Shown: in pieces, positions 17,512 to 25,364 of the stretch | Layout: each line of letters opens with the position of its first letter | How positions within the stretch are numbered: the stretch's first letter is position 1 | Source: Gammaproteobacteria bacterium | Lineage (GTDB): Bacteria > Pseudomonadota > Gammaproteobacteria > Burkholderiales > Burkholderiaceae_C | Direction of reading: 5' to 3' | DNA: 33,915 bases | Assembly (NCBI GenBank): GCA_018820395.1 | Contig: JAHJOG010000228.1 | Span: 1-33,915, forward strand | Notes under the pieces: generated by a model | What the model saw: only the letters and a program-made list of their open reading frames with translations | Told to the model about the DNA's origin: nothing | Database searches by the model: none | Program-made: the position numbers and the translations under genes

Positions 17512-17946
17512 ATGCCAGCACAAGGTCCAACCTCCCCCCGACAAAGATTCCTGGAACTCTTTCGCGGGCTTCGCTCGGGCAGCTCGATATCGAAGGACGA
17601 TCCCAATGCGCCCTGCGATGCATCTTGCAAGTTCAACGATATCCAATTCGTCGCTCGGCACCCGGATCCGGAAAGTGAGCAATTCGCATTGGAGGTGCCG
17701 CTAGGAAAGCTCCCCGAATCGAACGCGACTTCAAAGTTGGAGAAGCTCCTGGTCATGAACCTCGGCTTGCTGCGGCAATTCGGTCCTTCCATCGGGCTCG
17801 CAAAAGACGCAACGGTCGTCTTCAGAAGCAGAGACAGCCTCACCACGGTAAACACTGCCAGCCTCAAACTCGCCTTGGAGGCGCTCAGCCGCATCCGTAA
17901 GGACTTTGCCAGCGCCATGGCCAAAAAGCCCGGAGCGTCGGCATGA
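17512..17946 (+). CDS. CesT-type secretion chaperone-like protein, first of a tandem pair
   Basis: 144 residues (154 if the ATG at 17482 is used; the start at 17512 is preferred because GAGG lies 8 nt before it). Predicted order is helix (PRQRFLELFRGL), strands (NDIQFVARH, QFALEVPL), helix (SKLEKLLVMNLGLLRQF), strands (SIGLAKDATVVFRSR), and a long helix (ASLKLALEALSRIRKDFASAM). This matches CesT/Tir-type type III secretion chaperones, which bind one or a few effectors as dimers. Sequence identity to any named family member is not claimed. The stop overlaps the start of the second small gene (ATGA), so the two are co-translated. An alternative is a type VI adaptor, but the topology fits CesT better. 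Confidence 0.6.
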   Translation: MPAQGPTSPRQRFLELFRGLRSGSSISKDDPNAPCDASCKFNDIQFVARHPDPESEQFALEVPLGKLPESNATSKLEKLLVMNLGLLRQFGPSIGLAKDATVVFRSRDSLTTVNTASLKLALEALSRIRKDFASAMAKKPGASA

Positions 17947-18428
17947 CCCCCGCGTTGCACCGCCAACGGGTCGAAGAGCTCATCAGCTCTGCGCTCGACA
18001 ACCTCCAAGCCAGCGAGTTCGCCCACGACCCGGAATGGAACAAGGACTGGAAAGGGCACTACGACAAACCGCTGCGCCTGCAAATGTCATTTGCCGACGT
18101 GGAAATCACCGTCTGCCACGACATCGACCCGGAGTTTTCCAGCGATTTCAGATTGGAGTGCAAGTTCGGCACGGTCGAAAAGTCACGCAAGGAAGAAGCG
18201 TTTCGCAAACTGTTGGAGGAAAACCTTCAGTTCGAGCCGTCGTCTTGCCGGGGCTTCGGCTGGGACGAAGCAACTCAGCAGGCGGTCTTTTGCATGACCG
18301 CCCCAGTCGCCGCACCGCATGCCGAATCGCTGACCTACGTGCTTTCCAACCTCGCAGCCCACGCGGAGCAATGGCGCGAAAAGCTTCTCGGCAATGTACC
18401 CAGCGAGACCGCACAGGCATTGTCATAG
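17943..18428 (+). CDS. CesT-type secretion chaperone-like protein, second of a tandem pair
   Basis: 161 residues, acidic. The topology is the CesT pattern and clearer than in its neighbour: N-terminal amphipathic helix (QRVEELISSALDNLQ), strands PLRLQMSF / VEITVCHDI / FRLECKFG, helix EEAFRKLLEENLQ, strand pair CRGFGWDEATQQAVFCM, and C-terminal helix SLTYVLSNLAAHAEQWREKLL with the conserved late tryptophan of the family. Such chaperones keep effector N-termini unfolded and guide them to the export ATPase. Because it overlaps the preceding gene and ends 25 bp before the large protein, the three form one operon. Two different chaperones for one client would suggest a heterodimer or two binding sites. 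Confidence 0.65.
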   Translation: MTPALHRQRVEELISSALDNLQASEFAHDPEWNKDWKGHYDKPLRLQMSFADVEITVCHDIDPEFSSDFRLECKFGTVEKSRKEEAFRKLLEENLQFEPSSCRGFGWDEATQQAVFCMTAPVAAPHAESLTYVLSNLAAHAEQWREKLLGNVPSETAQALS

Positions 18429-18453
18429 TTCAAACAATTTCCAAGGGAAGAAA

Positions 18454-21400
18454 ATGTACAACGGAATCGAAGAAGCCGAAGACCCGCTCGCAGAAGAATT
18501 GCAGCAAGCGCTGAATTTGCAGCGAACCAAATTTCAAACGCAATATGCGAAAGACCCGGAATTCAAGAAGCGAGTGGAACAATACTCCGAAGCCCGCATC
18601 GGTTATTTTAAAAAGCTCAGCACCGAAAATATAAAAGAAGACGATTTCAAGGCCATCTGGGATATCGCAAGAAAAGACCTGGCTCGTCGATTGCTGATAA
18701 TCTATGGCCATGCCAACGAAAGCGGACTGACTCCCGACTTCAAGAAAGCAATTCGACCGGCAGGAGAGGCTTACGCCTATGCGTCGTGGTGGATCAACAG
18801 TTTTAACTACGCACCGGGAATCGCAAGATCCGTAGCATTGCTTGGCCCGCAGATGGCGCGGCAGTTCTTCTCTGAGGATGATCCCACACAGACCACAATT
18901 GGCTACGTTGAAGGCGTGATCTTCGCCTGCTACGGACTGTGGCAGCTGGCAGCCACCGTGTACGGTCCATTCAGGCAGGCAGCAATGCAGGACATTGACG
19001 TCGCCAGGCAAGTCGCGCTCGGCCCCACGCACATCCCCGATGTTTCACCCGAAATGATTTATATCGAACATGGGAAACCGCAGCCGGTTAGAAAAAAGAG
19101 TGAAATTCAGGAAATGTTGGACGATATTACCAAAGATGGAGTCGTCATTTGGGGGCTTGACGATATTCTCCATGGGGAAGACGAAGAATTCAAACCATTC
19201 ATCAACAAGGAGAAAGCATCCAAAAAAACACACAACGAGGGGCTGTGGGAGAAATACCGTCTCGCACTTTACGAGCAGATGGATGTCAATGATAGGCAAA
19301 GTCGAAATCGCGGGTATCGCGCCACTTGGAATACGGCATCCAGCCTCGTGTCCTTGGCATCTGCGTCCGCTTCCGTCGCCAAATCACCCTCTTGGATCAC
19401 ACCAACCCTGACCTCCCTTGGCCTGATTCCCCTGGTGGGGCAACCGGCCCAGTATAAGAATGATCACCCCAAATTGGCCGGAGAGGACTATGCAAAGAAA
19501 ATAGTCACGCTGTTTGAAATCTCAGCCATGACCGGGCTGGGCGATCTTCGGGACAAAGACACGAAAAAAATCGTTCCCGCGCGGCTGGACCAGATGATCA
19601 AATGCCGGATGCTGCTCCGGCTCGACTATGCACGGAAGGTCTTGCAGTTCGATGCCGACATCTACCTCTGCGCAATCATCGGTCATTTGCTGGATGACGT
19701 GCGGGCAAAAGGCGATAACGATGCGCAGTTCATAGAAACGCGCAAATCCTTTTTGAAGTGCTCGCTTGCCGAAAGGCGGACCCGAATTAACCAGGTCAAA
19801 AATCCCGCGGGCAGGCATCTGCTCAACACCTACGAAGAGATGATCGACGCGGTGAACTGCCTCAAGCAAGGGAATGTGTCCCCGCTGCTGAAGGGGGACG
19901 AGCGCCTTGGCAGCCGGTTTCGCAACATCTTGGCCGGGTCGCTGCGATGTGCCGCAGGCGGAGAAATTACTGATGAAGATCGCAAATGCGATGAGAGCCT
20001 CATTAAGGCCAAGGGCGACGCACTTCGGTTGAGTGATCTGAGCTCCTCACATCAAACGGCGCAGAAATGGGGGCAGTCCGCCTCTTACGTCGTATTTGGA
20101 TCGGCCGGATTCAACATCATCAAAATGATTTACTCCTTCGCTAGATCGGGTATTTTGTATTCAGACCCGGGCTCTGCAAATGAATACTTGAAGGGTTGGT
20201 CATCTACCTTAGCTTTTGCCCAGGGGGGCCTTCAGTTGATCAGCTCGTATTTTGCATGGCAGACCGGTTATTCTCAGCACAAGAACATCGCTTTGAAAAA
20301 CTACTTCCGCGGAAGAGATGCTGACAAGCACTCGATCCCCAATCAGGGAGCGTTGACGCGCGATTATTTATTCAATATTCGGGGAACAATTAAGGATTTC
20401 ACCACGCTGCTGTATCCGGAGATTAAAAAAGATGATCTACCTGCCGACATCCGCTATGAAATACAAACATCGACCGCAAGCGACATTTGGCAGCAAATGA
20501 AGGTTGCAAGCTTGAAGAAGGCATTGTGTGGAAAATACCTTTGGGCTGAGAGCGGGAGCAAGAAACCTCAGCTCGACCCCGAGGCTGAACAAGTTATGGA
20601 ACTGGGGCAAAGCACGTTGGAGGCTTTTTATAAAGACTTTGCTCGTCTGGAGATCGCTGAGAGATTGGAAAAGCTCATGCATTTGACCGATGAGGCCCAA
20701 GAATCTGAAGAGAGAGATCGAGCCGATGTTGAACTTTTGGTCAGCATCGGCAGGATGCTCAATCTGAAATTGAAGCCCCGCAATCAACCATGGAATCCTG
20801 CGAAGACCAATCAGCTTCGGGGCGAAATTGAAAAACTGAACGCAGAGCTCCAGGAAAAAATCACTGTTCTGGAGGAGACGATTTATCTCAATGTCTGCGT
20901 GAGCTTCGATGAGTACGTTCGGTGCAAGTCCAATAAGTTCGATCCGGCACGCCTCGATGCCTGCTTCAAAGAGGCAAAAAACATGAAGGTCAAGAGCGAA
21001 GATTGGGAGATGGCCTTATCCGGATTGGTGTCCAAGTACAAATTAAAACGCCCTCCTCAGCACAAGAAAAAGCCTGCAAAAGCAGTAGCCTCGCTCGACG
21101 ATTATTTGAAGACGCTTATAACCGCCGGACTTGATTCATCCATCTTTGATGAAATCAAGGAACTGGCGGGTCAAAAATTCATGAAGGCGGAGGAGCTGGG
21201 CGCAGCGATCGAATTTCTGAATAAACAGGTTTCGAAAAGGCGTCATTCCACGGAGTTTCAGTTGATTCAGACACTGAATGCTTCTGACGAGTTGACTGAC
21301 CCGGCGGCAGTCATATTGAAAGTCATCTCCAAACGGTTCGCCTATCCCAAGGGAAAAACCTTTGCCAAATTTGCAGATGAATTTGCAGCCATCACCAAGA

Positions 21401-21588
21401 AGAATGCGAATGCGGTCGCAGCGATGGCGGTGGCTGTCGATCTCGAACCGGACACGTTGGAAATGGGTGTATCCCCACCGACCAATGAAAGCGCCAAGCC
21501 CAAGAAAAAGCGTAAGAAGTTAAGAGAGGGGAGGACAAGAGCAATTTTGGAGGATAGCGACGTGGACGAATGCGGGCATCCTATTTAG
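18454..21588 (+). CDS. Large candidate secreted effector with C-terminal nuclear localisation motif, family not recognised
   Basis: 1044 residues, start ATG with AAGGGAAG 4 nt before it. I recognise no catalytic domain. The first 100 residues are charged and helical without a Sec signal, compatible with a chaperone-bound export signal. Hydrophobic segments occur at about 152-172, 295-327, 543-566 and 582-602, enough for two membrane hairpins. Residues 780-805 look coiled-coil. A basic stretch at about 861-876 (KYKLKRPPQHKKKPAK) and PKKKRKK at 1016-1022, followed by an acidic tail, resemble eukaryotic nuclear localisation signals. Base composition is visibly lower in GC than the flanking core genes, suggesting transfer. 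Two chaperone-like genes directly upstream support secretion. It could instead be a type VI or other toxin. Confidence 0.6.
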   Translation: MYNGIEEAEDPLAEELQQALNLQRTKFQTQYAKDPEFKKRVEQYSEARIGYFKKLSTENIKEDDFKAIWDIARKDLARRLLIIYGHANESGLTPDFKKAIRPAGEAYAYASWWINSFNYAPGIARSVALLGPQMARQFFSEDDPTQTTIGYVEGVIFACYGLWQLAATVYGPFRQAAMQDIDVARQVALGPTHIPDVSPEMIYIEHGKPQPVRKKSEIQEMLDDITKDGVVIWGLDDILHGEDEEFKPFINKEKASKKTHNEGLWEKYRLALYEQMDVNDRQSRNRGYRATWNTASSLVSLASASASVAKSPSWITPTLTSLGLIPLVGQPAQYKNDHPKLAGEDYAKKIVTLFEISAMTGLGDLRDKDTKKIVPARLDQMIKCRMLLRLDYARKVLQFDADIYLCAIIGHLLDDVRAKGDNDAQFIETRKSFLKCSLAERRTRINQVKNPAGRHLLNTYEEMIDAVNCLKQGNVSPLLKGDERLGSRFRNILAGSLRCAAGGEITDEDRKCDESLIKAKGDALRLSDLSSSHQTAQKWGQSASYVVFGSAGFNIIKMIYSFARSGILYSDPGSANEYLKGWSSTLAFAQGGLQLISSYFAWQTGYSQHKNIALKNYFRGRDADKHSIPNQGALTRDYLFNIRGTIKDFTTLLYPEIKKDDLPADIRYEIQTSTASDIWQQMKVASLKKALCGKYLWAESGSKKPQLDPEAEQVMELGQSTLEAFYKDFARLEIAERLEKLMHLTDEAQESEERDRADVELLVSIGRMLNLKLKPRNQPWNPAKTNQLRGEIEKLNAELQEKITVLEETIYLNVCVSFDEYVRCKSNKFDPARLDACFKEAKNMKVKSEDWEMALSGLVSKYKLKRPPQHKKKPAKAVASLDDYLKTLITAGLDSSIFDEIKELAGQKFMKAEELGAAIEFLNKQVSKRRHSTEFQLIQTLNASDELTDPAAVILKVISKRFAYPKGKTFAKFADEFAAITKKNANAVAAMAVAVDLEPDTLEMGVSPPTNESAKPKKKRKKLREGRTRAILEDSDVDECGHPI

Positions 21589-21611
21589 CAAAACAACTGG
21601 ACGCAGCGCGA

Positions 21612-21627
21612 GGAGGGCTCACCCTCC
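21612..21627 (+). terminator. Weak hairpin after the candidate effector gene
   Basis: GGAGGG at 21612-21617 and CCCTCC at 21622-21627 form a 6-bp stem with a 4-nt loop, 24 nt after the stop codon of the large gene. There is no T-run, so intrinsic termination is uncertain. Confidence 0.3.
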
Positions 21628-21750
21628 CGTTGCATGCGAGGGCGCAGCGAGGGGGTTGAGATCGATGCCGGTCGCCAGGCCCCTTCGGTGTAGACGCTTC
21701 CGTCTCGTCGTCCCTGCGCCCTACAAGACCTTGAGCCGCACTCAGGTTTA

Positions 21751-21841
21751 GCTAACAAATTTCGGACTCCCTCGATAGATAGGACGGTGGCCATGCCACT
21801 TTCGTGGCCATCTCCTTCGCAAATCGTCCCAAGGAGTTCTC
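21751..21841 (+). promoter_or_regulatory. Upstream region of the decayed ATP-grasp copy, similar to that of the intact copy
   Basis: About 89 bp before the start codon is TAACAAATTTCGGACT followed by CGATAGATAGG. The intact copy has TAAACAAAGTTCGCAAG and GGATAGGTGCG at 91 bp before its own start (26352 onward). The matching order and spacing suggest a shared promoter/leader that was duplicated with the gene. It also carries AAGGAG 6 nt before the TTG. Confidence 0.35.
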
Positions 21842-22812
21842 TTGTCTTACATCGCTGTCACGTTGAATCACTTTCGCGCCATCCAGGAATGGACCGGCGC
21901 ACGTCAGGCCGAGGCGCACCTGGACATGAAGTCGTTCGAGCTAGAGGTGCGGTGGCAACAAGGGCGATGCGTATTGCGGCCACAGTTCTTGTGTTCGGTG
22001 AACGGAAACCTCAGCTATACATCGACGCTGGGACCGGATGCCAGCGCCTTCATCGGCTGGCTGCCCTACCGGCCGATGCGCTGGTCGATGTCGAGCGACG
22101 AGCGCGAGTCAAGCGCTTCGTGCTCGGCAGGAGCCTGCACACGCCGCTGTCCTGGCCGACCACCGAGGCGGCTGAACGTGACCATGTGCTGAAGCGGCCG
22201 ATGGGTTCTTTCGGCACGGCGGTGTTCGGGCCCTATCGAGCGCAAAGCGCCCGCCCCCGGATGCCCGAAGTCGCCAACCGAGACCTCAGCGCCCTGTTCG
22301 CCGAGGAGTTCATCCTCGGGCGCAATCTGAGGGTCTGGTACTGGGGCGGCGAGGCTTTTCACGTTCATCTGCAGGCCTATCCCACGGTGCGGGGCGACGG
22401 CGTCACGCCACTGGAAGCGTTGATTGCCCGCCGCATGGGGCGCGAAGACTCGACACTGCCGCACGATGCGGAGCGGCCATGGATTCTGTCTTCGCTCGCC
22501 TACCAGGGTTGGTCGGTCTTCTCGGTGCTTCCCCCTGATCAAGAGGCGTGGATCGACTATCGGTACGGCCGTCTCTACGCGCCGCCTTCGGCCCAGGCGC
22601 ATTCCGACAGCGTGCTGTCGCACCTGGCCCCCGACGTGCAGCGGCAAGTGCGCGTGATCGGTTCGGCGCTGCACGCAGAAATGCTCGGCCAGTTCGGCCT
22701 CCAGATGCTCTTCGCGGTCGACGGCGTGCTCGACCCCGGCGGCCGCATCTGGTGGCTGGAAGTGAACTCCAATCCCGTCATGCCGCCAACGGGCTATGCG
22801 CCCATGCTTTAA
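21842..22812 (+). pseudogene. Decayed ATP-grasp gene, paralogue of the one at 26443-27477
   Basis: The translated remnant matches the intact ATP-grasp protein along almost its whole length, including SYIAVTLNHFRA at the start, GWLPYRPMRWSMS, LGRSLHTPLSWP, GSFGTAVFGPYR, EEFILGRNLRVWYWGGE, YGRLYAPP and the terminal WWLEVNSNPVMPPTGY. Three lesions are visible. The start codon is TTG where the intact copy has ATG. One base is missing near 22109 (GAGTCAAG against GAGTTCAAG), shifting the frame after about 89 codons. The C-terminus stops about 21 residues early. The 3' part could be made only by re-initiation or frameshifting. A sequencing error could explain the single-base loss but not the other two differences. 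Confidence 0.8.
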
Positions 22813-22843
22813 GAAACTCTGCGAAGCATTTCTGGATTGCAGG

Positions 22844-23437
22844 TCAACGCAGTTTGTCCTGCTGCCTGATCGCCTCGCTCAGCTTGGCGCTGACGTCATT
22901 GGCGGCGCGGTTCGCCGCCAGGCTGAAGTTCGATCGAAACTCTTCGAACTCCGCGCGCCCTTGGCCGATGGCTTTGATGGTTGCGATTTCTTGACCGGAC
23001 GCGTCTTGCACCGAGCAGGTGATTTCGGTGTTGAACTCCGTCGGCGGCCAAGTCAATGCCGACGGCGAATGCGACGTCGTCTTGATCGTCGGCACGAATA
23101 TCAAGTCGATCTCCGATCCCGGGGCGGCTCTGGCGTCTGTGGGCGACTGCACCGTAGACACTTCCTGGTAGACCGAACGAAGCGCTTCACGGATGGCCTT
23201 TTCGAGATCGCGATACGGGTAGTAGCTGATGCTGTCGCCGCCACCGCCCGGCGAAGTGACTTGTTTCGCTCGGTCGCCGTCACTCATTGCGTACGCCACT
23301 TTCTTAGCGACGAGCCGCGCCTCTTCACGTGGCAGGGCGGCGTTAGGGCCAACCGAAATAGGATGCGCGCACGCGGCGAGCAAGCCAACCAGGATAGAAA
23401 TGGCAACCAGCTTGCCGAAGCGCAGAATATTGATCAT
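22844..23437 (-). CDS. Putative outer-membrane lipoprotein, function unknown
   Basis: 197 residues starting MINILRFGKLVAISILVGLLAACAHP. The hydrophobic stretch ends in a lipobox LAAC, so a lipid-anchored protein cleaved before Cys24 or so is expected. After the anchor there is a segment YYPYRDLEKAIREALRSVYQEV and a beta-rich half (IDLIFVPTIKTTS, EFNTEITCSVQDASGQEIATIKAIGQG), then a helical tail. The start at 23437 has AGGGAG upstream. The arrangement resembles LPS-assembly- or CsgG-like accessory lipoproteins but I do not recognise the family. The neighbouring gene upstream is another lipoprotein of similar style, so they were probably partners. Confidence 0.75.
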   Translation of the reverse strand: MINILRFGKLVAISILVGLLAACAHPISVGPNAALPREEARLVAKKVAYAMSDGDRAKQVTSPGGGGDSISYYPYRDLEKAIREALRSVYQEVSTVQSPTDARAAPGSEIDLIFVPTIKTTSHSPSALTWPPTEFNTEITCSVQDASGQEIATIKAIGQGRAEFEEFRSNFSLAANRAANDVSAKLSEAIRQQDKLR

Positions 23438-23459
23438 TGAAAACTCCCTGAAGTTGAAA

Positions 23460-24026
23460 TTATTTGGAAACGGCAGAAACGAACGCTGGATCCGAGTAGA
23501 CATTGCGGAGCAGCGCACGAACGAGATTGGGGTATTCGATCCGGCCCGTCGTAATGGCTATGGCGCCGGCAAAGGCAGAGTCGAACTTCGTGTGCGCCTC
23601 ATAGATCTTTTGAAGGCGACGCACTTCGCCTCGCGAAACTGTGAGCTCGACACGCATGTCCGAGGTGCCCGTTGCCACCCCGTCCACAGAAACTTCATTG
23701 CGTAGGATCACCGCGTCGACGCGAGTGGCACCCGCTTCGTCGTAAACCGAAATCTCCTTGAGATCGGCACGCATTGCGTCTTCGAGGTACTTCGCGAATG
23801 TGCCGCTCGGCGACTTGAGCGAAGTCGCACGAAGGAAGACAGTGTTGACCTTGGCAGCTGGGTCGACAGGTTGCACGGTGCCAACCGCAACCTAGTCCGG
23901 CAATGAGGCCTTGAGGCGATCCAACGATTCGTAGTCGGACGTGTGCGGTGGTGCGGTAAGTGTTCCGCATGCGCAGAGCAATAGCGGTGCGGCAGTTGCC
24001 GCGAAGCGGCAAACTCGGTTAATCAT
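23460..24026 (-). pseudogene. Lipoprotein gene interrupted by an in-frame amber codon
   Basis: From the ATG at 24026 (with AGGGAG before it) the frame reads a signal peptide ending in LLLCAC, then GTLTAPPHTSDYESLDRLKASLPD, a TAG at 23894-23892, and continues in the same frame VAVGTVQPVDPAAKVNTVFLRAT to the stop at 23460. The downstream part is a coherent beta/alpha domain (SVYDEAGATRVDAVILRNEVSVDG, MRVELTVSRGEVRRLQKIYEAHTKF). The simplest view is a nonsense mutation in a 188-residue lipoprotein that formed an operon with the lipoprotein gene 22 bp downstream. Re-initiation at the GTG at 23876 would give a cytoplasmic fragment without its anchor. Confidence 0.7.
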
Positions 24027-24346
24027 GATTTCTCCCTGACGTTTTGATTTGTAGCGCTGAGCGATTCAAAGACGAAGCGCTCAATTGAATGAATTTACAT
24101 GGGCTGCATGGCGCTCCTAAAAGATGAAATTCCGGCCCTCAGAAGGAGCCTGCGCCAAATTTTTTGCATGTTCGATACAGACAAGCCAGAAAGGCGGCGG
24201 CGAGGTTCTGGGGAGTCCAGTGGGTGCTGTTGTTGAAGGCGTTGATGAAGGCCTGGTCTTAGAGGGCGCCATGGATAAGGGGTCGTCGCCAAGATATGGG
24301 GTTCTCGTTGAGGGCGATGCTTTGTTGCCGTAGGTGGCGACACCGG
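24027..24346 (-). other. Gene-poor stretch with an unrecognised coding remnant
   Basis: No intact gene is supported here. On the minus strand one frame reads QQSIALNENPISWRRPL, a TAA at 24261-24259, then QAFINAFNNSTHWTPQNLAA and on to AQAPSEGRNFIF with a TAG at 24119-24117. It has protein-like composition and may be the end of a broken gene. Nothing else is seen apart from the ribosome-binding site of the downstream lipoprotein pseudogene. Confidence 0.35.
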
Positions 24347-24733
24347 TTATGGCGCAGAGATTGGAACGCGCGACAACTGGAGGCTTAGAGTCTCTAGGGA
24401 GGGCTCTATAGAGCGCAGCTCAGAATCAGTAAAGCGACCCAGTTCAATGCGCCTTTTCTCACGAGCAGCACGAATCATCGTCGCCAGCGTCAAGCCTTTT
24501 ACTCTGGGGAACAGGGAGTGAAGCAATTGAACTTCTCGGACCCCCGGTATCGCGGACCACTCGACCACCAACTCAAATACTGGCTCCCTGCTTAAAAGCT
24601 GGGTCCCAGCAGAGATCGGCGCATTTACATGCACCACCTCTTCGTGATTGCAATCCAGGCAACGCCAGGTTTCTATAGCCCCGACGCGATTGATGACCGT
24701 CCAGCGATCCTCACCGCAGTTACTGCATTTCAT
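24347..24733 (-). CDS. Small zinc-ribbon protein, possible orphan immunity protein
   Basis: 128 residues from an ATG preceded by AAAGG. The N-terminus has a CxxC-x18-CxxC zinc ribbon (Cys3, Cys6, Cys25, Cys28: MKCSNCGEDRW...WRCLDCNHEE), followed by a strand/helix region (FELVVEWSAIPGVREVQLLHSLFP) and a basic helix (TLATMIRAAREKRRIELGRF). I do not recognise the family. It lies among Rhs-type debris on the same strand, and a 32-codon toxin-tail-like frame (LDAGGNPLNSMYCLNS...) ends 6 nt before its start. That fits an immunity gene left behind after toxin loss, which is inference. Confidence 0.55.
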   Translation of the reverse strand: MKCSNCGEDRWTVINRVGAIETWRCLDCNHEEVVHVNAPISAGTQLLSREPVFELVVEWSAIPGVREVQLLHSLFPRVKGLTLATMIRAAREKRRIELGRFTDSELRSIEPSLETLSLQLSRVPISAP

Positions 24734-24911
24734 AACTTTCAACCTTTCTTAGCGAGGCCAAGTAGGGTTGTATCCGCGTTGCTGTTGAGGCAATACATCG
24801 AATTCAGAGGGTTGCCACCTGCATCCAACGGTTGAAGCTATTAGAAAGATTCCGCGATGCTTACATTGCGCATGGTTGGAAGTTCGACGCTGCTCAACGA
24901 ACAGCAACCGG

Positions 24912-25364
24912 CTATGGCAGGACCACCTCATAGCGTTGCCCTAGCAGGTTTTCCTTACCGTCTGTGGCTATATGGTCCCTGAACTTGCGCCAGTGCTTCA
25001 TCGCCACCTTGAACTGCTCGTAAGTGAATTGCTGCGGAACACCGCCCTCTTCGGAAGAGTAGTCGCCTGTGTTCTCGTTTGCAATGCACACATGCCCCGG
25101 CCTGGCCATTGGCGCGCCAAGCCAGATGTTGATGTCGTTGACCCCCCAGTCTGGCAACGCGGGATTGGGGGACACGTAGCGATCAGCCTCAGCCAATAAG
25201 ACCAACTCTTCGAGCTGGTCCTCGTGAGGGTGTGACAGTTCGACCAGCTCAAGGAGCGTGTTTGTCGTGGCGCTATCGACCTGCCCATCCTCCTTTACGC
25301 AGTAAAACATGATGCTCAACCAATCGTTGGGCCGCTTGAATACTTCAGTAATAATTTTTTTCAT
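24912..25364 (-). CDS. Putative immunity protein paired with an EndoU-like toxin remnant
   Basis: 150 residues, acidic, soluble, no signal peptide, beginning MKKIITEVFKRPNDWLSIMFYCV. Helical middle (LLELVELSHPHEDQLEELVLLAEADRYV) and a C-terminal FTYEQFKVAMKHWRKFRDHIA. The family is not recognised with certainty, but size and acidity suit a polymorphic-toxin immunity protein. The ATG at 25364 overlaps the TGA of the reconstructed EndoU-like toxin frame (ATGA), the usual layout of a toxin-immunity pair. A GTG eight codons upstream is an alternative start. The gene is intact although its toxin is broken, so it may have been kept to protect against kin toxins. Confidence 0.6.
   Translation of the reverse strand: MKKIITEVFKRPNDWLSIMFYCVKEDGQVDSATTNTLLELVELSHPHEDQLEELVLLAEADRYVSPNPALPDWGVNDINIWLGAPMARPGHVCIANENTGDYSSEEGGVPQQFTYEQFKVAMKHWRKFRDHIATDGKENLLGQRYEVVLP

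Noticed and set aside
21585-21794. Small minus-strand frame between the candidate effector and the decayed ATP-grasp gene
   Set aside because: 69 codons, no ribosome-binding site or recognisable motif; composition looks non-coding.
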